From Pseudomonadota bacterium (GTDB taxonomy: Bacteria; Pseudomonadota; Alphaproteobacteria; Rhizobiales; Devosiaceae), in the NCBI GenBank assembly GCA_023415605.1, contig JAEZKB010000341.1:1-26424 (forward strand): 26,424 bases of DNA. Reading direction: 5' to 3'. How positions within the stretch are numbered: the first letter of the stretch is position 1; each line of letters begins with the position of its first letter. The translations under genes and the position numbers were made by a program. The notes below the pieces were generated by a model. That model saw only the letters and a program-made list of their open reading frames with translations, did no database searches and was not told where the DNA came from. This document shows positions 6,667-14,290 of the stretch, one piece after another.

Positions 6667-8478
6667 ATGTCAATCAGCCTAGTGGGCGTCCTTGGCGGCG
6701 CGCATCCGGAAGATCGCAGTAAGGTGCAGGCGATCCTGCGCAGCCAGGCGGTCATCGAGTTCATGCTCGATGGCACCATCATCACCGCCAACGAGAACTT
6801 CCTCAACACAGTCGGTTACAGCCTGGCTGAAATCCAGGGCAAGCATCACCGGATGTTCGTCGATCCGGACTATGCGGCAAGTCCCGAATACACAGCCTTC
6901 TGGAAGAAGCTCGGCGCCGGGGAATACGAGACCGGCGAGTTCCACCGCATCGGCAAGGGTGGACGCGAGATTTGGCTGCAGGCCAGCTACAACCCGATCC
7001 TCGACAAACGCGGTCGCCCGGTCAAAGTCATCAAGTTCGCGTCGGACATCACCGAGCAGAAGAACCGTGCCGCCGACCATGCAGGCAAACTGGCAGCGGT
7101 CAACCGCGTGCAGGCGGTGATCGAGTTCGATCTCGATGGCACCATCCTCACGGCCAATGAGAATTTCCTCAAGACCATGGGCTACCGGCTGGACGAGATC
7201 CAGGGTCGGCATCACCGCATGTGCGTCGACCCAACCTATGCGGCCAGCCGCGAATACGAGCAGTTCTGGGCGACCTTGCGCAGCGGCGAGATCGTAGCCG
7301 CCGAGTTCAAGCGTTTCGGCAAAGGCGGCAAGGAAATCTGGATCCAGGCTTCCTACAATCCGGTGTTCGATGGCGCCGGCAAGGTGGTCAAGGTGGTGAA
7401 GTTTGCCACCGACATCACCGAGCGCAAGCGCGCCGAGGGCATCATCGACCAGCTCAAGCACAGCCTTGCGATGATGGCCGATGGAAATCTCTCGGGCCGC
7501 GTCGATACGGTGTTCACCGGCCAGTACGAAGAACTGCGGCAGGCCTTCAATTCCTCTCTGGGCCGGATGACCGAGATCATCACGCGCCTGCAGGAGACGT
7601 CGCGGGCGCTGAAGACGGCCACCGGCGAAATCCTCTCCGGCGCCAACGATCTCAGCCAGCGCACCACCAAGCAGGCGGCGACCATCGAAGAGACCTCCGC
7701 GGCGATGGAGCAGCTCTCGCATATCGTCGTCGAGAATGCCGAACGGGCGAACGCGGCCAGCGTCAAGGCGCAGGCAGTCAGCCAGGCGGCTACCGAGGGT
7801 GGCGAGGTGATGCGCCGCGCCAATGACGCCATGGAGCGGATCACGGCGTCTTCGGGCAAGATTTCCAACATCATCGGTCTCATCGACGACATCGCCTTCC
7901 AGACCAATCTCCTGGCGCTGAATGCTTCGGTCGAGGCGGCTCGCGCCGGTGAAGCCGGCAAGGGCTTCGCGGTGGTTGCGGTGGAAGTCCGTCGTCTGGC
8001 TCAGTCCGCCGCCGAGGCCTCGTCGGAGGTCAAGGCGCTGATCGAACAGTCGGCGACCGAAGTCAGCGGTGGCTCCCGACTGGTGTCGGAAGCGGCCGCG
8101 AAACTCAGCGGCATGCTGGCCGCGGTGCAGGAGAGCGCCGGCCTCGTCGACGGCATCGCCAGCGCCAGCCGCTCGCAGGCCTCCTCGATCGAGGAGGTCA
8201 ACATCGCAGTGCGGCAGATGGACGAAATGACCCAGCACAACGCGGCGCTGGTCGAAGAAACCAACGCTGCCATTGAGCAGACCGAAGCCCAGGCCAACGA
8301 ACTCGACAACATCGTCGATGTGTTCTCGCTGACATCGGCCGCCCAACCGGCCGCAGCCGCGCCGGTCCGCAAGATGCAATCCGCACCCACAATGGCACAG
8401 GCTAAGACAAAAGCCGCCAAGGCAACGTATCTCAGCGCTGGCAATGCTGCATTGGCGGAAGAGTGGAGCGAATTCTAG
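6667..8478 (+). CDS. Soluble methyl-accepting chemotaxis protein C with two PAS domains
   Basis: This 603-residue receptor has no signal peptide or membrane segment, so it should sense inside the cell. Two PAS domains lie at about 28-130 and 150-252, about 122 residues apart. They are clearly an internal duplication: both start with QAVIEF and contain DGTI, TANENFL, EIQG and the EIW-QASYNP signature. One HAMP-like unit (about 260-310) follows, then the methylation helix and the DDIAFQTNLLALNASVEAAR tip. The C-terminus EWSEF is a CheR/CheB-docking type pentapeptide. The layout resembles BdlA and Aer-like energy or redox sensors, whose PAS domains hold heme or FAD; which cofactor, if any, is used here is unknown. 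ATG 6667 has a good ribosome binding site. Confidence 0.95.
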   Translation: MSISLVGVLGGAHPEDRSKVQAILRSQAVIEFMLDGTIITANENFLNTVGYSLAEIQGKHHRMFVDPDYAASPEYTAFWKKLGAGEYETGEFHRIGKGGREIWLQASYNPILDKRGRPVKVIKFASDITEQKNRAADHAGKLAAVNRVQAVIEFDLDGTILTANENFLKTMGYRLDEIQGRHHRMCVDPTYAASREYEQFWATLRSGEIVAAEFKRFGKGGKEIWIQASYNPVFDGAGKVVKVVKFATDITERKRAEGIIDQLKHSLAMMADGNLSGRVDTVFTGQYEELRQAFNSSLGRMTEIITRLQETSRALKTATGEILSGANDLSQRTTKQAATIEETSAAMEQLSHIVVENAERANAASVKAQAVSQAATEGGEVMRRANDAMERITASSGKISNIIGLIDDIAFQTNLLALNASVEAARAGEAGKGFAVVAVEVRRLAQSAAEASSEVKALIEQSATEVSGGSRLVSEAAAKLSGMLAAVQESAGLVDGIASASRSQASSIEEVNIAVRQMDEMTQHNAALVEETNAAIEQTEAQANELDNIVDVFSLTSAAQPAAAAPVRKMQSAPTMAQAKTKAAKATYLSAGNAALAEEWSEF

Positions 8479-8613
8479 TCGGCTTCAACAAAGCGGATGG
8501 GCGGAGTATTCGCCCGTCTTGCCGCCCGTTCGGGGCGTAACAGATAATTAGTCACGTTTACCTATCCTCCACTGATCCGCACTCTGTGCCTTAGCAACGG
8601 CGCATCCGGATCA

Positions 8614-8623
8614 GGGGGAGGGG
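8614..8623 (+). promoter_or_regulatory. Strong ribosome binding site that fixes a TTG start
   Basis: GGGGGAGGGG ends six bases before TTG at 8630. No ATG or GTG in the same frame gives a better start, and the following residues MKLLPNFKIAQKLPLAVL match the N-terminus of paralogue E (MLKLQSLSIARKLPLALL) in position. This supports TTG as the initiation codon of receptor D. Confidence 0.75.
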
Positions 8624-8629
8624 AACCCG

Positions 8630-11017
8630 TTGAAATTACTTCCGAACTTCAAGATCGCCCAGAAGCTGCCGCTTGCAGTTCTCGGGGCGGCACTGGTTGC
8701 ATCCGCGGCTATCGGCATCGGTAGCTACGTGGTCAGTTCCGGCACCGTTTCCATCATGACCGAGCAGAAGCTCGAGATGGTGGCACAGCAGCGGGCCGAG
8801 GCGATCGGCGAGGCCTTCGCCGCCATCAGCGAAGATCTCGTGGTCACCGCGACGTCGGCCGCCACGGGCACCGCGCTGGGCGAAATGCTGATGAGCTGGA
8901 AGCAGCTGGTCAAGGACCAGACTGCCACGCTGCAGTCGGTGTTCGTCACCGGTAACCCCAATCCGCCCGACCAGCGTGAGCAGCTGCTCAAGCCCGACGC
9001 CAAGATCGGTTATTCCACCACCCACGCCAAGTATCACCCCGCTTTCCAGAGCCAGCGGCAGACGCGCAGCTATGGCGACATTTACCTCTTCGACAAGCAG
9101 GGCAACGTCGTCTACTCGGTCACCAAGCAAGAGGATTTCGCCGCCAGCTTCGCCGCGGGCGGGCAATGGGCCGATACCGCCCTGGGCGCGCTCTATGCAC
9201 AAGCACTCGCCGCCAGCGCGGGCGAAGTGTTCTTCGCCGATTTCGCGCCTTATGCAGCGATGGGCGGGAGCCTTCAGAGCTTTGTCGCCACGCCGATCTT
9301 TTCGGGCAAGACCATGCTGGGCGTGGTCGCCTTCCGGCTCGGCGAGGCAAGCCTCGCCGCCATCCTTGAGTCCCGCGTCGGCCTCGGCGAGACCGGCGAG
9401 ACCTTCCTCGTCGGCGCCGATGGACTGCTCCGCTCCAACTCCACCTTCACCGAAGCGGATGACCGCATGACCGCCAGTTATGCGGCGCCCGCCGTCGATG
9501 CAGCGCTCAATACTGGCGAGATCACTACGTCGGAAGTCTCCGCCTGGCGCGACATGCCGATGATGGCAGCCGCGGCGCCTGTGGACGTGCTCGGCAGCCG
9601 CTGGGCGCTGGTCGCCACCATTGGGCATGCCGAAGCCATGGCGCCGCTGGGGCAGATGACTGTCGCCATCCTCCTCATCGGCGGCATCGTCATTGCCGGT
9701 GCGGGTCTTCTCGGCTGGCTCTTTTCCCGCACCATCACCAAGCCGGTCTCCCGCCTCACCGCCACCATGGAGGCGCTGGCTGACGGCGATCTTTCGGTCG
9801 AGGTCAAGGGCGCCGACGGCCGTGACGAGTTGGGCGCCATGGCGCGGGCCGTCGAAGTCTTCCGCGCGAACGCTATCCGGGTCGCCGACATGACCGAGGA
9901 AGAGCGAGCCGGCTCCGATCGCCGCCGCGCCGAGCGCGCGGAAATGATGCAGAAGCTGCAGCGGGCCTTTGGCGTGGTTGTCGATGCCGCCATCGATGGA
10001 GACTTCTCCCACCGCGTGACCGCCGACTTCCCCGATTCCGAACTCAATCGCCTCGCCGACAGCGTCAATCGCCTGGTCGAGACGGTCGACCGCGGGCTCG
10101 GCGAAACCGGCGCTGTTCTGTCGGCGCTGGCGCAGACCGATCTCACCCAGCGCATGACCGGCGACTACAAGGGTGCCTTCGGCCAGCTCCGCGACGACAC
10201 CAATGGCGTCGCGGATCGGCTCAGCGAGATCGTCGGCCAGTTGCGCAACACCTCACGGGCACTGAAGACCGCCACCGGCGAGATCCTTTCCGGCGCCAAC
10301 GACCTCTCCGAGCGCACCACCAAACAGGCGGCCACTATCGAGGAAACCTCCGCCGCCATGGAACAGCTCGCCGGCACCGTCGTCGCCAATGCCAAGCGCG
10401 CCGACGATGCGTCGAGCAAGGCCCGCTCGGTCAGCCAGACGGCGACCGAAGGCGGCGAAGTGATGCGCCGCGCCACCGAGGCGATGGAGCTGATCACCGC
10501 GTCTTCGGGCAAGATTTCCAACATTATCGGCATGATCGACGACATCGCCTTCCAAACCAACCTCCTGGCGCTCAACGCTTCCGTCGAAGCGGCCCGCGCC
10601 GGCGAGGCCGGCAAGGGGTTCGCCGTGGTCGCCGTCGAAGTGCGCCGCCTCGCCCAGTCGGCCGCCGAGGCCTCGTCCGAGGTCAAGGCGCTGATCGAGC
10701 AATCGGCGCAGGAAGTGGCCGGTGGCTCGCGGCTCGTCGCCGAAGCCGCCAACAAGCTCACCGCCATGTTGGCTGCCGCGCGGGAAAATGCGGCCCTCAT
10801 CGAGGGCATTGCCACGGCGAGCCGGGAACAGGCCTCTGCCATCGAGGAAGTCTCCACTGCCGTCCGTACCCTCGACGAGATGACCCAGCACAACGCCGCG
10901 CTGGTCGAAGAAACCAACGCTGCCATCGAACAGACCGAAGCCCAGGCCACCGAACTCGACCACGTCGTCGAGGTGTTCCGGGTCGAGGATGACGCGGCCG
11001 TACGACGGGCGGCGTAG
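8630..11017 (+). CDS. Methyl-accepting chemotaxis protein D (double-Cache sensor)
   Basis: This 795-residue chemoreceptor begins with TTG behind a strong ribosome binding site. Transmembrane segments at about 13-35 and 342-366 enclose a 306-residue periplasmic region of dCache type. The distal module contains GDIYLFDKQGNVVYSV (about 149-164) and the proximal one GETGETFLVGADGLLRS (about 253-269). A canonical HAMP (about 367-420), two HAMP-like units with FGVVVDAAIDGDFSHRV and the methyl-accepting signalling domain follow. Unlike A, B and C it ends FRVEDDAAVRRAA with no docking pentapeptide, so its methylation may depend on neighbours in the array. Receptor E on the other strand is a same-length paralogue. 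The stop codon lies inside an 11-base repeat copied at 11130-11140. Confidence 0.95.
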   Translation: MKLLPNFKIAQKLPLAVLGAALVASAAIGIGSYVVSSGTVSIMTEQKLEMVAQQRAEAIGEAFAAISEDLVVTATSAATGTALGEMLMSWKQLVKDQTATLQSVFVTGNPNPPDQREQLLKPDAKIGYSTTHAKYHPAFQSQRQTRSYGDIYLFDKQGNVVYSVTKQEDFAASFAAGGQWADTALGALYAQALAASAGEVFFADFAPYAAMGGSLQSFVATPIFSGKTMLGVVAFRLGEASLAAILESRVGLGETGETFLVGADGLLRSNSTFTEADDRMTASYAAPAVDAALNTGEITTSEVSAWRDMPMMAAAAPVDVLGSRWALVATIGHAEAMAPLGQMTVAILLIGGIVIAGAGLLGWLFSRTITKPVSRLTATMEALADGDLSVEVKGADGRDELGAMARAVEVFRANAIRVADMTEEERAGSDRRRAERAEMMQKLQRAFGVVVDAAIDGDFSHRVTADFPDSELNRLADSVNRLVETVDRGLGETGAVLSALAQTDLTQRMTGDYKGAFGQLRDDTNGVADRLSEIVGQLRNTSRALKTATGEILSGANDLSERTTKQAATIEETSAAMEQLAGTVVANAKRADDASSKARSVSQTATEGGEVMRRATEAMELITASSGKISNIIGMIDDIAFQTNLLALNASVEAARAGEAGKGFAVVAVEVRRLAQSAAEASSEVKALIEQSAQEVAGGSRLVAEAANKLTAMLAAARENAALIEGIATASREQASAIEEVSTAVRTLDEMTQHNAALVEETNAAIEQTEAQATELDHVVEVFRVEDDAAVRRAA

Positions 11018-11020
11018 CCG

Positions 11021-11152
11021 GCGCCCCCTCCTCCACCCGTCGGGTGCTTCCCCTCCCCCGTTTCGCGGGGGAGGATCGGCTGCGGCGCGATCTCTCGTGG
11101 TCCTCACCCGCCAAGCGGGGAGGGAGATCGGCGTAGCCGGTGGAGGGGGCGC
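11021..11152. repeat. Palindromic intergenic repeat element after MCP D
   Basis: The left end (GCGCCCCCTCC, a 3-base insertion, ACC; 11021-11037) is the inverse of the right end GGTGGAGGGGGCGC (11139-11152). Inside is a perfect 9-bp stem CCTCCCCCG / CGGGGGAGG around TTTCG (11052-11074) and an imperfect GC-rich hairpin near 11102-11124. The 11-mer GGCGTAGCCGG occurs at 11011-11021, overlapping the stop of receptor D, and again at 11130-11140. From memory, such CT-rich palindromes are dispersed in alphaproteobacterial genomes. It may also terminate transcription of D, though it lacks a T-tract. Confidence 0.7.
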
Positions 11153-11250
11153 ATACGGGGCACATTCCCTGCCATCCCCCCACCACAATGCCAGCGTTGT
11201 TAGCCCGCCTTTGCTATGGTTCGGGCGATGATTCGGAGTATTCGGGCGGC

Positions 11251-12765
11251 ATGCCGGGTTTGACCCGCACCAGGAAGAGCTTGATCGCCGGCGGGCTGTT
11301 GTTCTCGCTCGGTGTCGCTGCCGCGCCGTTGCTCGCTCAGACGGTGACCACGCCCGATGCGCCGGCACCTGCGACCGCGCCGGTCGAGACGCTTCCCGGC
11401 GTCAGTGCCGATCCGCCTGCGGCCGATCCCGTGCCGGTCGCGCCCTCGACCGAGAGTGCCACAACCCCAGCCGAGACCGTGACCACGTCGCCGGAGACGC
11501 CGGTCGACCTCCGCCCCGGCGTCGACCTGCCCGAGCCCGAGCCGCAGGTGGCGGCCGACGAGCAGCGGCAGCTCCAGGACATTGAGTCCACGATCACCCT
11601 CACCAATGACCGCGTCGCCGCCCTCAAGCAGGAAATCGCCGACATGCAGGGTGATCGCGCCCAGCAGAACGCGGCGCTGATTGCAGCCGCGCAGCGGGTC
11701 AAGACGGCGGAGTCCGATGTCGTCGCCATCGAGGACCGGCTCGGCGAGTTGATCGTCCAGGAGCTCGAAGTGCGCGGCCGGCTCGATGGCTCGAATGCGT
11801 CGATCTCCAACGTGCTGGCGGCGCTCGAGCGCATCTCCCGCAATCCGCCACCGGCCCTGATCGTCGACCCGTCCGATGCGCTCGGTTCGGCCCGCAGCGC
11901 CATCCTGATCTCGGCCATCCTGCCCGAGTTGCAGGCCAAGGCCGAACAGGTGATGGCCGACTTGCAGCGCCTCACCGATATCAAGACGGCCGCCCTCGCC
12001 GAAGAAGAGCACCTCAAGGCGAACCTCCAGATCCTCGAAGAAGAGCAGCTGCGCATCGCAACACTGATCGCCGCTAAGAAGCAGGGCGAGACCATGGTCA
12101 CCGCCGAGCTCGCCGCCGAGCAGAAGGAAGCCGAGGAACTCGCCGCCAAGGCTTCGTCACTGCGTCAGCTGATCGCCGATCTCAGCCGTCAGGCCGGCGC
12201 CGTGCAGGAAGCCGCGCAGGCGACTGCCGCCGCCAATTCCGGTGCCGACGCGCCGGCGCTGGCGCCGGACACCATCCGGCTGGCGCTCGCCAATACCGAG
12301 CGCAAGGAGCCCGCCGTGCCCTTCGCCCAGGCCAAGGGCTGGCTCACCATGCCGTCAGCCGGCGTCCGGGTCATCGAATATGGCGCCGGCGACGGGTTCG
12401 GCGGCATCTCGCAGGGCCTCTCCGTGGTCACTCGCGCCGAGGCCACAGTGGTCGCTCCGGCTGATGGCTGGGTGCTCTATAAGGGCGACTACCTCAATTA
12501 TGGCCAAATCGTCATACTCAATACCGGGCAGGATTTCACCGTTCTGCTTGCCGGCCTCGCCTCCGTTTCTGTCGAGATCGGTCAGTTCGTGCTGATGGGA
12601 GAGCCCGTGGGCTCGATGGGCTCACGCACAATTGGTCGGACGGTGACCACCAGCGCTGGCGTAACCAGGCCGACGCTTTATATTGAGATGCGGAAGAACA
12701 ACGAGCCCGTCGATCCGACCGGATGGTGGGCAACTACTCCAGAGACCCCGACACAAAGTGGATAG
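11251..12765 (+). CDS. envC: Murein hydrolase activator, EnvC family
   Basis: This 504-residue periplasmic protein probably activates cell-wall amidases during division. It has a signal peptide (residues 1-29, ending PLLAQ), a Pro/Thr/Ala-rich linker to about 100, a long coiled coil (about 105-325) and a C-terminal LytM/M23-like domain (about 363-492) ending LYIEMRKNNEPVDPTGWW. The His and Asp ligands of active M23 zinc peptidases are not visible: the usual HxH position reads LNTGQDFTVLL. The domain is therefore probably catalytically dead, as in E. coli EnvC. I chose ATG 11251 because it begins the signal peptide and has GGAG 12 bases upstream; the frame is open to 11140 through repeat sequence. 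ctpA follows after 7 bases. Confidence 0.9.
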   Translation: MPGLTRTRKSLIAGGLLFSLGVAAAPLLAQTVTTPDAPAPATAPVETLPGVSADPPAADPVPVAPSTESATTPAETVTTSPETPVDLRPGVDLPEPEPQVAADEQRQLQDIESTITLTNDRVAALKQEIADMQGDRAQQNAALIAAAQRVKTAESDVVAIEDRLGELIVQELEVRGRLDGSNASISNVLAALERISRNPPPALIVDPSDALGSARSAILISAILPELQAKAEQVMADLQRLTDIKTAALAEEEHLKANLQILEEEQLRIATLIAAKKQGETMVTAELAAEQKEAEELAAKASSLRQLIADLSRQAGAVQEAAQATAAANSGADAPALAPDTIRLALANTERKEPAVPFAQAKGWLTMPSAGVRVIEYGAGDGFGGISQGLSVVTRAEATVVAPADGWVLYKGDYLNYGQIVILNTGQDFTVLLAGLASVSVEIGQFVLMGEPVGSMGSRTIGRTVTTSAGVTRPTLYIEMRKNNEPVDPTGWWATTPETPTQSG

Positions 12766-12772
12766 ACCTTTG

Positions 12773-14128
12773 ATGCGATTCACGCCCGCCCGCGCTGCCG
12801 TCGTCGTGCTCGCCCTGGCCGCCTTCGGCGTCCCGGCGCTGATCGCGCAGGAAGAGCCCGTGCCCCCCGCGCCGGCGGCTGCCGCCGATGCGCCCAAGCC
12901 CCGTACGCAGGACGAGATCTATTCCGATCTCACGCTGTTCGGCGAAATCTTCGACCGCATCCGCGCCGAGTATGTCGATGCGCCGGATGAGCGCGCGCTG
13001 ATCCATGCCGCCATCCAAGGCATGCTGACGTCGCTCGATCCGCATTCGGGCTATCTCGAGCCGGTCGACTATTCCGAAGTCCAGGAAGATACGTCCGGCG
13101 AATTCGGTGGCCTGGGCATCGAAGTCACCATGGAAGAGGGCATCATCAAGGTGGTCTCGCCCATCGATGATACTCCCGCCGCCAAGGCCGGCATTCTCTC
13201 GAACGACTACATCGTCGAGCTCGACGGCCAGCAGGTGCTCGGCCTCACCCTCGATGAAGCGGTCGGCAAGATGAAGGGTCCGGTCGGCACCAACATCAAG
13301 CTCACTGTCGTCCGCGACGGCGTCGAAGAGCCGCTGAAGTTCGAACTCACCCGCGATATCGTCGCCATGCGCGCCGTGCGCTGGTCGATGGAAGGCGATG
13401 TCGGCGTCATGCGCCTGTCGCGGTTCTCCGAGCAGGCCTATGTGGGCATCCAGAAGGCCATCGACGACATCTACAAGGAACTCGACGGCAAGGCTCCCAA
13501 GGGGCTGATCCTCGACCTCCGCAACAATCCGGGTGGTCTCGTCGACCAGGCCGTCTACGTCACCGATGCCTTCCTCAAGCAGGGTGCGGTCGTCCTCACC
13601 CGTGGCCGCGTCGACAATGAGAGTGCCCGCTACGACGCCAAGCCCGACGACCTCGACGCCAAGATCGCCGAGGTGCCGCTGGTGGTGCTGATCAATGGCG
13701 GCTCGGCCTCGGCCGCCGAGATCGTCGCCGGTGCCTTGCAGGACCACAAGCGCGCCACGCTCGTGGGCACCCGTTCGTTCGGCAAGGGCTCGGTGCAGTC
13801 GATCATCAATCTGGGGCCCGATGGCGCCATGCGGCTGACCACGGCGCGCTACTACACGCCCAACAATCGCTCCATCCAGGCCTCGGGCATCCACCCCGAT
13901 ATCACCATCACCCAGGATGTGCCGGACGAGTTCAAGGGCCGCGACGAGATCATCGGCGAAGCCGGCCTCGCCGGCCAGATCGGCGGCGGGTCGGAAGAGG
14001 TGGCGACGGTCGGTTCCTCCGTCTATGTCCCGCAGGACAAGACCAAGGACAACCAGCTGCAATACGCCATCAAGCTCATCGACGGCCTCGAAACCAACGA
14101 CGCCTTCCCGCCCAAGCCCATCGGCTGA
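12773..14128 (+). CDS. ctpA: Carboxy-terminal processing protease CtpA (family S41)
   Basis: This 451-residue periplasmic serine protease cuts proteins near their C-termini. In related bacteria it adjusts cell-wall hydrolase or lipoprotein levels. A signal peptide (about 1-25) is followed by an N-terminal helical part with LTSLDPHSGYLEP, a PDZ domain (about 110-195, with GGLGIEV and SPIDDTPAAKAGI), and the S41 core with LILDLRNNPGGL. The Ser-Lys dyad is visible as Ser313 in GGSASAAEI and Lys338 in SFGKGSVQ. Length is normal for bacterial CtpA. ATG 12773 lies 7 bases after the envC stop, so the two are probably translated together. A strong terminator follows 22 bases after the stop. Confidence 0.96.
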   Translation: MRFTPARAAVVVLALAAFGVPALIAQEEPVPPAPAAAADAPKPRTQDEIYSDLTLFGEIFDRIRAEYVDAPDERALIHAAIQGMLTSLDPHSGYLEPVDYSEVQEDTSGEFGGLGIEVTMEEGIIKVVSPIDDTPAAKAGILSNDYIVELDGQQVLGLTLDEAVGKMKGPVGTNIKLTVVRDGVEEPLKFELTRDIVAMRAVRWSMEGDVGVMRLSRFSEQAYVGIQKAIDDIYKELDGKAPKGLILDLRNNPGGLVDQAVYVTDAFLKQGAVVLTRGRVDNESARYDAKPDDLDAKIAEVPLVVLINGGSASAAEIVAGALQDHKRATLVGTRSFGKGSVQSIINLGPDGAMRLTTARYYTPNNRSIQASGIHPDITITQDVPDEFKGRDEIIGEAGLAGQIGGGSEEVATVGSSVYVPQDKTKDNQLQYAIKLIDGLETNDAFPPKPIG

Positions 14129-14150
14129 GACTGGCGCCGGCGACAAATGC

Positions 14151-14177
14151 AAAACCCCCGCTTCGGCGGGGGTTTTT
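14151..14177 (+). terminator. Strong Rho-independent terminator after ctpA
   Basis: A 7-bp stem CCCCCGC / GCGGGGG with a TTCG loop is flanked by AAAA on the left and TTTTT on the right, followed by GTTT. The stem therefore extends by A-T pairs and could act in both directions. It ends the envC-ctpA unit. Confidence 0.95.
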
Positions 14178-14230
14178 GTTTGGAGCGATCGGGCCAAGCG
14201 GGCGGGTTACCTCAACCCTAACCGGCACAG

Positions 14231-14245
14231 TTAACAGTCCATTAC
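14231..14245 (+). promoter_or_regulatory. Weak CtrA-like site upstream of the deacetylase gene
   Basis: TTAA, seven bases, TTAC: seven of eight fixed consensus positions, 46 bases before the ATG at 14291. The region is AT-richer than its surroundings and is the only space for a promoter after the ctpA terminator. Chance occurrence is possible. Confidence 0.25.
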
Positions 14246-14290
14246 CCCTCTCTCGCCTACAACAGTGCTCGGACGATTCGTGCGAGACAG

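Noticed and set aside
6679..8379. 566-residue open frame on the minus strand opposite receptor C
   Set aside because: It is a shadow caused by high GC at third codon positions; the translation is His/Gly/Asp/Leu-rich without family features, and the + strand gene is certain. The similar frames opposite A, B and D (1213-2337, 3915-4943, 8636-10012) fail for the same reason.
8499..8515. Possible terminator after receptor C
   Set aside because: The stem GGGCG / CGCCC is only five pairs and is followed by GTCTT, not a clear T-tract. Read-through into D cannot be judged.
8540..8565. Possible CtrA site upstream of receptor D
   Set aside because: Only a degenerate TTAC/TTTACC half is present; no second half at the right spacing fits on either strand.
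1231..11017. Receptor island as a recently acquired genomic island
   Set aside because: No integrase, tRNA edge or attachment repeat is seen, and base composition and codon use look like the surrounding housekeeping genes. Tandem expansion within the lineage explains it better.
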